DNA from: Methylobacterium radiodurans
GTDB taxonomy: Bacteria; Pseudomonadota; Alphaproteobacteria; Rhizobiales; Beijerinckiaceae
Length of the DNA stretch: 64,000 nucleotides
Assembly: GCF_003173735.1 (NCBI RefSeq)
Contig: NZ_CP029551.1
Coordinates: 5,347,001-5,411,000, forward strand
Direction of reading: 5' to 3'
Shown here: piece by piece, positions 1 to 8,480 of the stretch
Layout: every line of letters starts with the position of its first letter
Numbering within the stretch: the first letter of the stretch is position 1
Program-made: the position numbers and the translations under genes
The notes under the pieces: model-generated
What the model saw: the letters and a program-made list of their open reading frames with translations, nothing else
What the model was told of the DNA's origin: nothing
Databases searched by the model: none

Positions 1-484
1 AATAGGTCAGCGTGAGGAGCGAGCCGCCCTCGCGCATCTGCTTCTCTGCCCGCTGGGCGATCGCCGTGAAGGAGTAGCAGGAGATCAGGAGCGACTTGGT
101 GAAGTTGCCCTCGCTGGTCTCGATGTAGCGGCCCGTCAACTCGTCCTTGTCCGAGAAGGCGATGCAGTGGACCACGAAGTCGATGCCCTCGGGGAAGACC
201 TTCTCGGTCTCGGCGAACACGGCGTCGATCGAGGCCGGGTCGGTGACGTCGCAATGGCCGACGACGTGGGCCTCGACCTCGCGGGCCAGAGGCTCGACAC
301 GCTTCTTCAGGGCCTCGCCCTGGTAGGTGAAGGCGAGCTTGGCGCCGTGCTGGTGCAGGCTCTTGGCGATGCCCCAGGCGATCGAGCGGTTGTTGGCGAC
401 GCCCAGAACGACGCCGCGCTTGCCGGCGAGGAGACCGGTCCCGGTGCGTGCCCCGCGATCCTCACCCTCGCCGATATCCGCCAT
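1..484 (-). CDS. fabI: Enoyl-[acyl-carrier-protein] reductase (NADH), C-terminal part outside the window
   Basis: Catalyses the last reduction of each fatty-acid elongation cycle (enoyl-ACP to acyl-ACP, NADH-dependent) in the cytoplasm. The ATG lies at 484 and about 161 codons are visible before the left edge. The N-terminal region has the FabI-type nucleotide-binding pattern GVANNRSIAWG, the signature of divergent SDR enoyl reductases, followed by AFTYQGE. The visible part ends at the LLTLTY segment that contains the first conserved tyrosine, so the catalytic YxxxxxxK region is mostly outside. It lies 157 bp downstream of the DnaJ-like gene on the same strand, an adjacency I recall from other Rhizobiales. 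Function is secure; only the truncation limits the call. Confidence 0.93.
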   Translation of the reverse strand, partial: MADIGEGEDRGARTGTGLLAGKRGVVLGVANNRSIAWGIAKSLHQHGAKLAFTYQGEALKKRVEPLAREVEAHVVGHCDVTDPASIDAVFAETEKVFPEGIDFVVHCIAFSDKDELTGRYIETSEGNFTKSLLISCYSFTAIAQRAEKQMREGGSLLTLTY

Positions 485-641
485 GACCCACCCGAGAAGA
501 ATGCCGCCGACGCAACTCGGGCACCCGGTCCGGGGACCGGGCGGCCCGCGCGCCGCGGGTCTCCTTAGCGGAGGCGGACCGGGGACGGAAGCCTGAGGTC
601 GCGCCGGGGCGGGCCGGACGACCCGCTCAGAGCCGCCGATC

Positions 642-1586
642 TCAGGCGGCCTTGGCGGCGCGACGGCCCTTGGCGAACTCGGTCAGCGCTGCGTCGTCGC
701 CCTCCGGCAGGACGATGGCGCTGGTGGCGAGCAGATCGCCGCGGGTGCCGTCCTTCTTCGGCAGGCCCTTGCCGCGCAGGCGGAAAGTGCGGCCCGAACT
801 CGTCATCGCCGGAATCTTCATCTCGACGGCGCCGGTGAGCGTCGGCACCCGGATGGTGCCGCCGAGGATCGCGTCCTCCAGCGGCACGTCGACGCTGACG
901 CGCAGGTCCGCGCCTTCCAGCTTGAAGCGCGGGTGCGGCAGCACGCGGATCGTCAGGAGCGCGTCGCCGGGCTCGCCGCGCATCGCGGGCTGGCCGAGCC
1001 CGCGCAGCCGGATGGTCTGGCCGTCCACCACGCCCTTCGGGATCATCACGTCGACCTCGCGGCCGGTGGGCAGGGCGAGGCGCAGCTTCTCCTCGCCGGC
1101 CACCTGCTCGAGAGTGACGCTGAGTTCGGCCGCGACATCCTCGCCGCGCGCGGCCTGTCGCGGAGCGCCCCCGGGACCGGCGCCGCCCGCCCGGAAGGCC
1201 TCGCCGAAGATGTGCGAGAAGATGTCCTCGCCCATCCCGCCGCCGCCCGCTCCGCCGCCCATGCCCCCGCCGCGACCGCCGCGACCGGCGAAGTCGAACT
1301 CGAAGCCGCCCCCGCGCCCACCGCCGAAGCCGCCGCCGAAACCCTCGAACCCGGTCGCGCGCGGCTTGCCGTCGGCGTCGATCTCGCCGCGATCGAACTG
1401 CTTGCGCTTCTCGGCATCGCCGATGATCTCGTAGGCGCTGTTGGCCTCGGCGAAACGGTCCTTCGCCTTGGCGTCGTCCTTGTTGCGGTCGGGGTGGTAA
1501 GCCTTCGCCAGCTTGCGGTAGGCCTTCTTGATGTCGGCCTCACTCGCGTTCTTGGGAACGCCCAGCACGTCGTAGGGATTGCGCAT
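642..1586 (-). CDS. DnaJ-like (CbpA/type II) J-domain co-chaperone
   Basis: A 314-residue Hsp40-type protein expected to stimulate DnaK ATPase and hand over substrates. The J domain covers residues 1-70, with the HPD tripeptide at 31-33. A very Gly-rich linker (about 78-150) follows, then two beta-rich substrate-binding domains (about 155-305). There is no CxxCxGxG zinc-finger repeat, so it is CbpA/type II and not the housekeeping DnaJ. It starts with ATG and sits upstream of fabI on the same strand. The Gly-rich linker is low-complexity DNA, which opens long spurious frames on the other strand. Confidence 0.9.
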   Translation of the reverse strand: MRNPYDVLGVPKNASEADIKKAYRKLAKAYHPDRNKDDAKAKDRFAEANSAYEIIGDAEKRKQFDRGEIDADGKPRATGFEGFGGGFGGGRGGGFEFDFAGRGGRGGGMGGGAGGGGMGEDIFSHIFGEAFRAGGAGPGGAPRQAARGEDVAAELSVTLEQVAGEEKLRLALPTGREVDVMIPKGVVDGQTIRLRGLGQPAMRGEPGDALLTIRVLPHPRFKLEGADLRVSVDVPLEDAILGGTIRVPTLTGAVEMKIPAMTSSGRTFRLRGKGLPKKDGTRGDLLATSAIVLPEGDDAALTEFAKGRRAAKAA

Positions 1587-1620
1587 GGCCTCTGAGGACT
1601 TGCTGTCGTGAACCGTGATC

Positions 1621-1643
1621 GGATCGGCGTTCTGCGCCGATCC
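1621..1643. promoter_or_regulatory. Inverted repeat between a lipoprotein gene and the DnaJ-like gene
   Basis: Arms GGATCGGCG and CGCCGATCC (9 bp, perfect) enclose the loop TTCTG. It lies 35 bp upstream of the DnaJ-like start and 134 bp downstream of the lipoprotein stop. It could be a terminator for the lipoprotein gene, although no T-run follows, or a 5' leader structure. The position does not decide between them. Confidence 0.35.
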
Positions 1644-1776
1644 GGCGATCTCGGCCCTGATGTGGGGCGTGTGTTGCTATTTCGCAACGGCCTGACCGAC
1701 CAAAGTCGGCCTGTTCGGGCGCGCCGTCAAGCGGCGCGCGGTTGCGCCGTCGAGCGCCCCGCACGATCACACGCCC

Positions 1777-2277
1777 TCAGGCCGGTTTGGAGACGCGCAG
1801 GTGGCGTAGTTCCCAAGTGCCGCCGGAGGGCTTGCAGCCCGTGCCGCGCACGAAGCGGCTGCGCTCGGGCGCGATCACCGACGCAAGGAAGTCGCGGCAG
1901 ATCAGGTCGTTGGAGACGTAGGGCAGCCCAGTCGGGTTGATCGACCCACGCAGGCCGGATTCCGGGTTGTCCCACTTCACCGGGCGACCGTTGCCCTGGG
2001 GGTCCAGCGCGACGCCCAGCGCGGCACGGGCGCGGCGCCAATCCTCGTCGCCGAGGTCCGTACCGAAGCTCGCCGGGCGCTTCGCGATGCTCCCGGTCAC
2101 CACAGGATCGGCGGTATCCGCCACATCGACCTTGGCGGGCTTCTCGGCCGTCTGGCGGAAGACCAGAAGCGGTTGGCTGCAGCCGCACAGGCCCGATAGA
2201 AGCGCGGCGCCGAGCACGAGCCGCCGTGCCCTGCCGACGGGGTTCGCCCGGGGGTCTTTACACGCGCCCTGCCGCAT
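1777..2277 (-). CDS. Small lipoprotein, surface-antigen-like (RT0821/Lpp0805 type resemblance)
   Basis: A protein of about 166 residues. I place the start at the ATG at 2277 because a GGAGAG Shine-Dalgarno lies upstream of it. An in-frame ATG at 2328 would add 17 residues but lacks a good ribosome site. The N-terminus has basic residues, a hydrophobic stretch and a lipobox LCGC, so the mature protein should be a lipid-anchored envelope protein beginning at that Cys. The C-terminal half (WRRARAALGVALDPQGNG, WDNPESG, CRDF) resembles the small outer-membrane surface antigens common in alphaproteobacteria. That family assignment comes from resemblance only. It is divergent from pdxH. Confidence 0.72.
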   Translation of the reverse strand: MRQGACKDPRANPVGRARRLVLGAALLSGLCGCSQPLLVFRQTAEKPAKVDVADTADPVVTGSIAKRPASFGTDLGDEDWRRARAALGVALDPQGNGRPVKWDNPESGLRGSINPTGLPYVSNDLICRDFLASVIAPERSRFVRGTGCKPSGGTWELRHLRVSKPA

Positions 2278-2367
2278 TACACCTGAACTCTCCGCCACCG
2301 CGTGAGGCCCAACGTTGGTGCGCCCCATCGGTGCCCCCGACCGGATGCCATGAGAGAGGAATAAGCC

Positions 2368-3006
2368 GTGGAGCCGTTAACGATCGGTGATCCCGCTCAC
2401 CCCGGCGCCGTGCCAGCCGACTTCACGCTGGCCGAGGATCCGTTCGCCCTGTTCGCGGCCTGGATGAAGGAGGCGGAGGCCGCCGAGCCGGAGGATCCGA
2501 ACGCGATGGCGCTCGCCACCGCCGATTCGGGCGGGCTGCCGGACGTGCGGATCGTGCTCCTGAAGGGCTTCGACGCCCGCGGCTTCGTCTTCTACACGAA
2601 CACGCAGTCGACCAAGGGCGAGGAGCTTGCCCAGAATCCACAGGCCGCCCTCGTGCTGCACTGGAAGAGCCTGCGGCGGCAGGTGCGCGCCCGCGGGCCG
2701 GTGACGCCCGTCACCGCCGCGGAGGCGGACGCCTATTTCGCGAGCCGGCACCCGCAGAGCCGGCTCGGCGCCCATGCGAGCCGCCAGTCGCGCCCGCTGG
2801 CCGACCGAGCCACCCTGATGGCGGAGGTCGCCGACCTCGCGGCCCGCTACGAGAACGGCCCGGTCCCGCGGCCCGAACACTGGACGGGCTTCCGCATCGC
2901 GCCGCTGACGTTGGAATTCTGGCAGAACGGCGAGTACCGGCTGCACGACCGGGTACGCTTCACCCGCGACGGGGCGGGCTGGACCCGCTCCCGGCTCTAT
3001 CCCTGA
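2368..3006 (+). CDS. pdxH: Pyridoxamine 5'-phosphate oxidase
   Basis: Oxidises pyridoxamine or pyridoxine 5'-phosphate to pyridoxal 5'-phosphate with FMN and O2, the last step of vitamin B6 synthesis and salvage. It has 212 residues, the usual family size. Recognisable stretches are the FMN-binding [50 protein letters not shown], and the C-terminal [15 protein letters not shown] with a final RLYP. The start is GTG with GAGAGAGGA a few bases upstream. An ATG at 2349 opens only a four-codon frame. It is a single gene, divergent from the lipoprotein gene and followed by a strong hairpin. Confidence 0.95.
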   Translation: MEPLTIGDPAHPGAVPADFTLAEDPFALFAAWMKEAEAAEPEDPNAMALATADSGGLPDVRIVLLKGFDARGFVFYTNTQSTKGEELAQNPQAALVLHWKSLRRQVRARGPVTPVTAAEADAYFASRHPQSRLGAHASRQSRPLADRATLMAEVADLAARYENGPVPRPEHWTGFRIAPLTLEFWQNGEYRLHDRVRFTRDGAGWTRSRLYP

Positions 3007-3024
3007 TCTGTTCGCGCCCGTGCT

Positions 3025-3064
3025 GCGCTGCGGCAGCAACCCTGGATTTCCGCTGCCGCAGCGC
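3025..3064 (+). terminator. Hairpin downstream of pdxH
   Basis: Thirteen-base arms GCGCTGCGGCAGC and GCTGCCGCAGCGC pair perfectly around a 14-base loop, beginning 18 bp after the pdxH stop. No long T-run follows (only TTAGAC), so intrinsic termination is plausible but not certain. No gene lies between it and the SDR start at 3141. Confidence 0.5.
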
Positions 3065-3140
3065 TTAGACCCGGAAGTCAGTCCGTCAGCGGGGCGGCCG
3101 TCGGCAGGACGGCGCCCCGCCGCGGATCGCTCAGCGAGGC

Positions 3141-3902
3141 ATGGCCGTGGCTCCTCCCCTCAACGACCGTCGCCGGATCATGCTGCTCACGGGCGCCAGC
3201 CGCGGCATCGGCCACGCCACGGTGAAGCGGTTCTCCGCCGCCGGCTGGCGGGTCATCACCTGTTCGCGCCACGCATTCCCGGAAAATTGCCCTTGGGAGA
3301 TGGGCCCGGAGGATCACCTCCAGGTCGATCTCTCCGACGCCGAGGACACGATGCGCGGCGTGCGCGAGGTGGCCGACCGCCTGAAGGCGGAGGGCGGCGT
3401 GCTGCACGCCCTCGTCAACAATGCGGGCATCTCGCCCAAGGGCCCCGAGGGCGAGCGCCTCGGCGCGATCGCCACCGGCTGGGCCGACTGGCAGCGGGTG
3501 TTCCAAGTGAATTTCTTCGCGCCGATCCTGCTGGCGCGGGGCCTGTGCGACGAGCTCGCCCGTGCGCGCGGCTCGATCGTCAACGTCACGTCGATCGCCG
3601 GCTCGCGGGTCCATCCCTTCGCGGGGGCCGCCTACGGCACCTCGAAGGCCGCGCTCGCCGGGCTGACCCGTGAGATGGCGGCGGATTTCGGCCCGCTCGG
3701 CGTGCGGGTCAACGCGATCTCGCCCGGCGAGATCGACACGTCGATCCTCTCGCCCGGGACCGAGAAGCTGGTCGAGCAGATCCCGCAGCGCCGGCTCGGC
3801 ACCCCCGACGAGGTCGCCAAGGCGATCTACTTCCTGTGCACCGAGGCCTCCTCCTACGTGAACGGCGCCGAGCTGCACATCAACGGCGGCCAGCATGTCT
3901 GA
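3141..3902 (+). CDS. SDR family NAD(P)-dependent oxidoreductase
   Basis: A classical short-chain dehydrogenase/reductase of 253 residues. The cofactor motif TGASRGIG is at residues 17-24, NNAG near 92-95, the catalytic Ser in VNVTSIAGS and the YGTSK pair (YxxxK) near 158-162, and a C-terminal NGAELHINGGQ tail typical of the family. Substrate cannot be read from sequence. The ATG follows AGCGAGGC. The end overlaps the next gene by 8 bases, which suggests translational coupling in the 3141-6028 run. Confidence 0.88.
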   Translation: MAVAPPLNDRRRIMLLTGASRGIGHATVKRFSAAGWRVITCSRHAFPENCPWEMGPEDHLQVDLSDAEDTMRGVREVADRLKAEGGVLHALVNNAGISPKGPEGERLGAIATGWADWQRVFQVNFFAPILLARGLCDELARARGSIVNVTSIAGSRVHPFAGAAYGTSKAALAGLTREMAADFGPLGVRVNAISPGEIDTSILSPGTEKLVEQIPQRRLGTPDEVAKAIYFLCTEASSYVNGAELHINGGQHV

Positions 3903-5034
3903 CCCACCCGTTCGGGGCGCCGCGCTGCCCAGCCTGCTCGCCGTGACGCTTGCCGTGACGCTTGCCGTGACGCTCGTGGCGCCGGCCGCGGCCGAGCCCT
4001 CGGTCACCGTGCTCGACCTGCCGTTTCGGGTCACTGCGCTGCGCGGCCCCGCGAGCGAGGTCGCGGTCTCGCTCGCCACCTCGGGCCTGCTGCCGCCGGC
4101 CGGGGCCCGGGCGGGCGGCAAGGCCGTGGAAACCGGTGAGGAGGACAGCGCGCCCGTCGCGGTGGTCTGGGGCGAGGGCGGCGGCGCCGCGCTGGGCCTC
4201 GCGGACGGCGCGATCCGCACGACCCTGCTCGGCGCCGAGGCGATCGAGGGCTTGGCCGCCGCCGAGACGCCGCGCGGGGCGCTCCCCGGCTCGCGCCGGG
4301 CCGTCTCCGGCGCGCTCTCCGCCTACCTGACCGGCCCGACCCGCGCGGCGGGCGTGCCCGGTGCGGCCGGCCTCACCATCCGCGAGCGCCAGCCGCTCGG
4401 GGTGACGGCCGAGCCGAAGGCGGTGCCGGTCGCCACCGCCACCGTCTCGGCGGGGCCGGATTCCGTCTTCGCGGTGGCGCGCCCCCGGGCACTGCGCCTC
4501 GCCGGCCGGCCCGCCTTCCTCGCCGCCACCCTCGACGGCGCCTCGGGCTCCGGGCTCGCGCTGATCGGTCATCCCGCCGATGGCATCGGCTGGCGCGTTC
4601 TGGCGCGCGCGCCGGTCCAGCCCGCGGCGCCGACGCGGATCGCCGCGGTGGCGGATTTCACCCGCGCCGGCGCGCCGCAGGCGGCGACCGTGCGCGGGGA
4701 CGGCGTGCTCCAGCTCTGGACGCTCGGACCGGACGCCCTCTCGCTGGCCGCGGAGGCCGCGGGCTACGGCACCGGCGCGCCCGGCGCCGACATCGGCGCG
4801 CCGGTCGAGCCGGAGGGCGCGGGCCCCGCCGATCTCGCCCTGCCGGCCGCGGACGGGCGCGCGCTTGCGCTGGTATCCCTGAAGGCCGGCGTCTCGGAGC
4901 GGATGCGGGCCGCGCTGCCAGCGCCGGCCGAGCACGGCGTCGCGGTGCTCGGGCGCGGGGCGGGGGCGCGCATCCTCGTCGGCCTCGCCGACGGCCGCGT
5001 CGCCGTGGTGGCCCCGGAGGGCGGAAAGCCGTGA
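3895..5034 (+). CDS. Exported protein of unknown function with tandem-repeat signal peptide
   Basis: A 379-residue protein I cannot assign to a family. The N-terminus is a Sec-type signal peptide whose hydrophobic core is LAVT three times, encoded by three tandem 12-bp units at 3937-3972, with probable cleavage after APAAA. The mature part is rich in Ala/Gly with repeating short beta-like segments ([41 protein letters not shown]). This suggests a periplasmic beta-propeller or FG-GAP-like fold, but it is inference only. It overlaps the SDR upstream by 8 bases and the NUDIX gene downstream by 4 (GTGA). Confidence 0.7.
   Translation: MSDPPVRGAALPSLLAVTLAVTLAVTLVAPAAAEPSVTVLDLPFRVTALRGPASEVAVSLATSGLLPPAGARAGGKAVETGEEDSAPVAVVWGEGGGAALGLADGAIRTTLLGAEAIEGLAAAETPRGALPGSRRAVSGALSAYLTGPTRAAGVPGAAGLTIRERQPLGVTAEPKAVPVATATVSAGPDSVFAVARPRALRLAGRPAFLAATLDGASGSGLALIGHPADGIGWRVLARAPVQPAAPTRIAAVADFTRAGAPQAATVRGDGVLQLWTLGPDALSLAAEAAGYGTGAPGADIGAPVEPEGAGPADLALPAADGRALALVSLKAGVSERMRAALPAPAEHGVAVLGRGAGARILVGLADGRVAVVAPEGGKP
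3937..3972 (+). repeat. Three tandem 12-bp units inside a signal peptide
   Basis: Units CTCGCCGTGACG, CTTGCCGTGACG, CTTGCCGTGACG are head to tail. The second and third are identical and the first differs by one base. Each encodes Leu-Ala-Val-Thr. Gain or loss of a unit keeps the frame and changes the length of the hydrophobic core of the signal peptide. Confidence 0.9.
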
Positions 5035-5489
5035 GCGAGGCCGAGAGTCGCCTGTTCCCGCAGCGCCCCTTCGTTGGCGCCTCGATCGCGGTGATCCGCG
5101 GCGACCGGGTGCTGCTGGCGGCGCGCGCCAACGCGCCGATGCGCGGCGTCTGGACCCTGCCGGGCGGCCTCGTGGAAGCCGGCGAGACGCTGGCCGAGGC
5201 GGCCCTGCGCGAGCTGCGCGAGGAGGTCGGCCTGGAGGCCCGGGTCGTCGGCGTGCTCTCGCCGACCGAGATCATCGACCGCGACGGCGAGGGCCGGGCC
5301 CGGCACCACTACGTTGTGCACCCGCACGCGGCGCTCTGGTGCGGCGGCGAGCCGGTAGCGGGGCCCGAGGCGCTCGGCGTGCGCTGGGCGCGGCTCGACG
5401 AGGTGGCGGGGCTCGCCACGACGCCCGGTCTCCTCGGGACGCTGGCCGAGGCCTTCGCCCGGGCGAGCGCGCTGGAGCCGGTCCCGTGA
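5031..5489 (+). CDS. NUDIX hydrolase
   Basis: Hydrolyses a nucleoside diphosphate linked to another group; the substrate is not determinable. The 152-residue protein carries a perfect NUDIX box from Gly46 to Leu68 (Gx5Ex7REUxEExGU: G46, E52, R60, E61, E64, E65, G67), which binds the catalytic metals. The GTG start overlaps the previous stop as GTGA, so translation is probably coupled. The following gene encodes a TIGR02301-type protein, a neighbourhood I recall from other Rhizobiales. Confidence 0.9.
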   Translation: MSEAESRLFPQRPFVGASIAVIRGDRVLLAARANAPMRGVWTLPGGLVEAGETLAEAALRELREEVGLEARVVGVLSPTEIIDRDGEGRARHHYVVHPHAALWCGGEPVAGPEALGVRWARLDEVAGLATTPGLLGTLAEAFARASALEPVP

Positions 5490-5593
5490 GGGGTTCTGGC
5501 GACGGGCTGAAGGCCCTCCCGCGCGCGCCCTTCCCTCTCCCCCTGCTGCGCAGGCTACCCTCCTCCGCAGAGGGGGGATGGAGGACGCGCAGC

Positions 5594-6028
5594 ATGGCCC
5601 TGCTCCTCTGCCTGCTCGCCGGCTGCGCGTCCCTCGCGCCGTCCCCTGCTTCGGCCCAGCAGCGGTCACCCGCGCGCGCCGCACCGAAGGCGCCCGAGAA
5701 GGAGCCCGCCCCGCCTCCGGAGCAGCCCGCCCCTTACGACCGCGACCTGATGCGGCTCTCCGAGATCATCGGCTCCCTTGCGTTCCTGCGCGGGCTCTGC
5801 GCGGCACCCGATGCCGGGGAATGGTCGGGCCGGATGCGCGCCCTGATCGATGCCGAGGGCATCACGCCGGGCCGGCGCGACCGCCTCGCCGGAGCCTTCA
5901 ACCGGGGCTATCGCAGCTACGCGGTCACCTATCGGATCTGCACCCCCTCGGCGCAGGAGGCCGCCTCCCGCTTCGTCGCGGAGGGCGAGCGGCTGTCGCA
6001 GGCGCTCGCCGGCCGTTTCGGGGGGTGA
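5594..6028 (+). CDS. TIGR02301 family exported protein
   Basis: A protein of about 144 residues of unknown role. The conserved core is YDRDLMRLSEIIGSLAFLRGLC ... WSGRMRALIDAEG ... FNRGYRSYAVTYRICTPSA, the pattern of the alphaproteobacterial TIGR02301 family. I choose the ATG at 5594 because GGAGG stands about nine bases before it. A GTG at 5486 overlapping the NUDIX stop is also in frame and would add 36 residues, mostly from GC-rich, repeat-like spacer. The N-terminus is hydrophobic with LAGC, so it may be a lipoprotein or a periplasmic protein cleaved after ASA. A Pro-rich linker (residues about 28-50) precedes the conserved domain. Confidence 0.75.
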   Translation: MALLLCLLAGCASLAPSPASAQQRSPARAAPKAPEKEPAPPPEQPAPYDRDLMRLSEIIGSLAFLRGLCAAPDAGEWSGRMRALIDAEGITPGRRDRLAGAFNRGYRSYAVTYRICTPSAQEAASRFVAEGERLSQALAGRFGG

Positions 6029-6186
6029 TGCAGCAGAACAACAGGAACGGCCGGCCTCGGAAATCACCGCAAATCGACCGGCCGCGTTAACCGCTTCGCA
6101 ATTCCTGGCTGGTGGCCCGGGGCTGAGCCGCCTATCATCTCCACGAACGCCCGGCTTCCGGTCGGGCGCGAGGGATGTCCAACGCC

Positions 6187-6444
6187 ATGCTCAATTCGAC
6201 TCACACCGCCGCTCCCATCGAGGCCGATGTGGACGAGAAGCGCGTCGCGTTGAGCTACGTCTCCGAGGCCTTCGCGGAAGGCTGCCTCGACGGCCTGGAC
6301 GCCGACTGCATGGCCCAGGCCGCCCTGTTCGCCGCCTTCCAGGAACTCGTCACGACCTACGGCGAGGAGGCCACGGCCCGCTACGCCGAAGGATTCCCCG
6401 AGCGCATCCGCGGGGGCGCCTTCACCACCGCGCTCCAGCACTGA
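6187..6444 (+). CDS. Small hypothetical protein
   Basis: An 85-residue acidic, helical cytoplasmic protein with no motif I recognise. Coding is supported by third-position GC bias and a complete frame ending just before the convergent hydrolase. Two ATGs are possible. The one at 6175 directly abuts GAGGG and would lack spacing, so the ATG at 6187, 12 bases downstream of GAGGG, is preferred, although that spacing is long. It probably has its own promoter in the 158-bp gap upstream. Confidence 0.6.
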   Translation: MLNSTHTAAPIEADVDEKRVALSYVSEAFAEGCLDGLDADCMAQAALFAAFQELVTTYGEEATARYAEGFPERIRGGAFTTALQH

Positions 6445-6462
6445 GGCGCCGCGAGGGGGAAC

Positions 6463-7452
6463 TCAGCGCGTCGAGGCCGCTTCGGGCAGGAAATCGGCGA
6501 CCGCCTCCGCGAGGCGGTCGCCCGCCACCCACGGCACCATGTGGCCGAGGCCGGGCAGGCGCAGGAGCCGTGCACCGGGAATGCGCTTGGCCAGCGGTTC
6601 AGCCTGCGCCTCGATCCGGACCAGGGGGTCCGCGTCCCCCGAGACGATCAGCACCGGGACGCTCAGGCTCCCGTAGCGCGGGCTCTGCCGCTCGAGCGCC
6701 GCGGGCAGGCCGATCAGATCCTCGACATTCGACAGGAGCGCGCCCGGCCGGACCGCCAGCGGCACGCGCGCCCGCTCCAGGTAGCCCTCGCTCGGGGGCT
6801 GGGGCCGGAAGGCTTGAGCCGAGGCGCCGCGCAGATAGTAGAGCGCGAGCGGCGGGCCGAGCGTCCGGCTGAGCAGCCACGCGACGGGTGGCTGTGCGGC
6901 GAGCCGCCAGTACCAGGGCAGCGCGACCCGCTGCGGGAAGGGCAGCGCCACCGGGGCGACCAGAACCAGCCCCGAGACCCGCTCCGGATGATCGAGGGCG
7001 AGCGCGAGCGCCGCGGCACCGCCCCAGGAATGGCCGAGCACGATCACCGGCCCGGGATCGAGGCTGCCCAGCGCCTCGGCGATCCGGTCCGCCTGCGCGG
7101 CGGGCGTCGCGGCGCCGAGCCGATCGCTCCAGCCGTGGCCCGGCCGGTCGAAGGCGATCACCCGGAAGCCCCGCGCCGCGAGCAGGCGGCCGACGCCCTC
7201 CATCGGGTCGGCGGCGTTGGCCGAGGCGCCGTGGATCAGCACCACCGTGCCGCGCGCGTTCCGCTCCGGCCCGGCCTGCAAGGTGGCGAGGCGACCGCCC
7301 GCGACGGGCACGAACGGGCCGGCCGGCGGGTAAGCGGCGCCGGCGCGCCAAGCGATCATGAGGCTCGCCACGGCGCCCGCCGCCAGGACGCAGAGCGCGA
7401 GGACGAGGGGCGCTCCGACCACGAGGGCGAGCGCCGCCAGGACAGTCTTCAC
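6463..7452 (-). CDS. Membrane-anchored alpha/beta-fold hydrolase
   Basis: A 329-residue serine hydrolase of unknown substrate. Residues 3-35 form one long hydrophobic segment, probably an N-terminal membrane anchor with the catalytic domain in the periplasm. The nucleophile elbow is GHSWG with Ser142, the oxyanion region is VLIHGASAN, the probable acid is Asp273 or Asp275 in SGDADPLV, and the catalytic His is His304 in GLGHMVPW. The GTG start overlaps the stop of the TPR gene upstream (GTGA), so the two are cotranscribed. Confidence 0.86.
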   Translation of the reverse strand: MKTVLAALALVVGAPLVLALCVLAAGAVASLMIAWRAGAAYPPAGPFVPVAGGRLATLQAGPERNARGTVVLIHGASANAADPMEGVGRLLAARGFRVIAFDRPGHGWSDRLGAATPAAQADRIAEALGSLDPGPVIVLGHSWGGAAALALALDHPERVSGLVLVAPVALPFPQRVALPWYWRLAAQPPVAWLLSRTLGPPLALYYLRGASAQAFRPQPPSEGYLERARVPLAVRPGALLSNVEDLIGLPAALERQSPRYGSLSVPVLIVSGDADPLVRIEAQAEPLAKRIPGARLLRLPGLGHMVPWVAGDRLAEAVADFLPEAASTR

Positions 7453-8048
7453 AGGTCGCGGCCGTCGACGTCGGGAGCGAGGCGGTCGATCGCCTCCTTC
7501 ACCTTGGCCATTCGGGGATAGAGCGCGGCCGCCCGCCGGAAGGCGCTCAGCGCGCGCGCCTTGTCGTCCATCGACATGTAGATCCGGCCGAGCGCCGCCC
7601 AGGCCTCGAAATGGCGCGGCTCCAGCACCAGGGCCCGCTGCAGGTCGGCCACCGCACCCTGCTTGTCGGAGAGCAGCCAGAACACCGTGGCGCGCCGGTT
7701 CCAGCCCTCGGACCAGGCGGGCTCCAGGGCCGTCACCCGGTCCATCAACTCGGCCGCGAGGGCGAAGTCCTTCGCGCTCATCGCCTGCCGGGCACGGTCG
7801 GTGAGAAGATCGGCCGTGGCGCTGCCGGAGCGGTCGAGGCGGCGCTCGATCAGCTTGGCGACGCCCTTGGCCTCCTCGTCGTCGTCGGCCTCGCGCAGGC
7901 GCGTGAAGAGCTCTTCGAGGCTGGCGGGAGGCGCCGGCTTCTTCCGCTCCTCGCTGCGCTCGTCCGGGCGGCCGAGACCCGGCGGCGGCGCCAGCGCGGA
8001 GCCGGCGATCAGGGCGGCGAGCAGGCCGGGGAGGACGTTGCGCAGCAT
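7449..8048 (-). CDS. Exported TPR-repeat protein
   Basis: About 199 residues from the ATG at 8048. An upstream in-frame start at 8108 would only put 20 basic residues in front of a clean signal peptide (MLRNVLPGLLAALIAGSALA). After a charged linker, residues about 75-190 contain three or four tetratricopeptide-like helical pairs, including WSEGWNRRATVFWLLSDKQGAVADLQRAL-type and HFEAWAALGRIYMSMDDKARALSAFRRA-type repeats. This suggests a periplasmic protein-interaction scaffold. It is coupled to the hydrolase gene. Confidence 0.82.
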   Translation of the reverse strand: MLRNVLPGLLAALIAGSALAPPPGLGRPDERSEERKKPAPPASLEELFTRLREADDDEEAKGVAKLIERRLDRSGSATADLLTDRARQAMSAKDFALAAELMDRVTALEPAWSEGWNRRATVFWLLSDKQGAVADLQRALVLEPRHFEAWAALGRIYMSMDDKARALSAFRRAAALYPRMAKVKEAIDRLAPDVDGRDL

Positions 8049-8115
8049 CGGGCGAGCTTGTGCGCGCCCCGACACGCCGTCAACGCGCCGGAGCGCCGCG
8101 GCGGCCACGAAAGCA

Positions 8116-8149
8116 GAGAGGCAGGCACCATGGGCGGTACCTGCCTCTC
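8116..8149 (-). terminator. Terminator of rpmJ
   Basis: Fourteen-base arms (8116-8129 and 8136-8149) pair with one mismatch around a six-base loop. Read on the minus strand it follows the rpmJ stop by 41 bp and is followed by TGCTTTCG, a weak T-tract. It separates rpmJ from the TPR gene. Confidence 0.6.
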
Positions 8150-8190
8150 GAATTCCGGTCGGATGCCCGCTCTGGCGCGGGCAATCCGCC

Positions 8191-8316
8191 TCAGCCCTGG
8201 CGGGCCTTGAAGCGCTTCTGGGTCTTGTTGATGACGTAGACCCGGCCCTTGCGGCGCACGAGCTGGTTGTCGCGGTGACGGCCGCGGAGCGACTTGAGGG
8301 AGTTGCGGATCTTCAT
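8191..8316 (-). CDS. rpmJ: 50S ribosomal protein L36
   Basis: A 41-residue, strongly basic protein starting [20 protein letters not shown] and ending [11 protein letters not shown]. This is the 41-residue form of L36 common in alphaproteobacteria; it lacks the four zinc-binding Cys/His residues of the 37-38-residue form. Small size and a larger spurious frame running through it make it easy to miss. It is a single gene followed by a hairpin terminator. Confidence 0.95.
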   Translation of the reverse strand: MKIRNSLKSLRGRHRDNQLVRRKGRVYVINKTQKRFKARQG

Positions 8317-8480
8317 GGTCTGTCTCGGCGGGCTCTTGCCTGCCGTCCGTGCAAGGGTTTCGGGAGCGGGAAGCCCGAAGGGCCCCCTGCGATGGCGGCG
8401 CAACGCATCGCGGAAAGGCGGTCCCCTTAACAGGATTCGCACCGGGCAGGCAAGCCGGAGGCTGCGGCGCCGTGGCGCGC

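Noticed and set aside
652..1434. Open frame of 260 codons opposite the DnaJ-like gene, Pro/Arg/Ser-rich
   Set aside because: Created by the Gly-rich linker of the DnaJ-like protein read on the other strand; no ribosome site or motif.
5515..5580. Pyrimidine-rich then GGGG-rich spacer before the TIGR02301 gene, resembling an end of repeat family 2
   Set aside because: Only short CCCTCTCCCC-like similarity; the 28-base core is absent, so I do not call it a copy.
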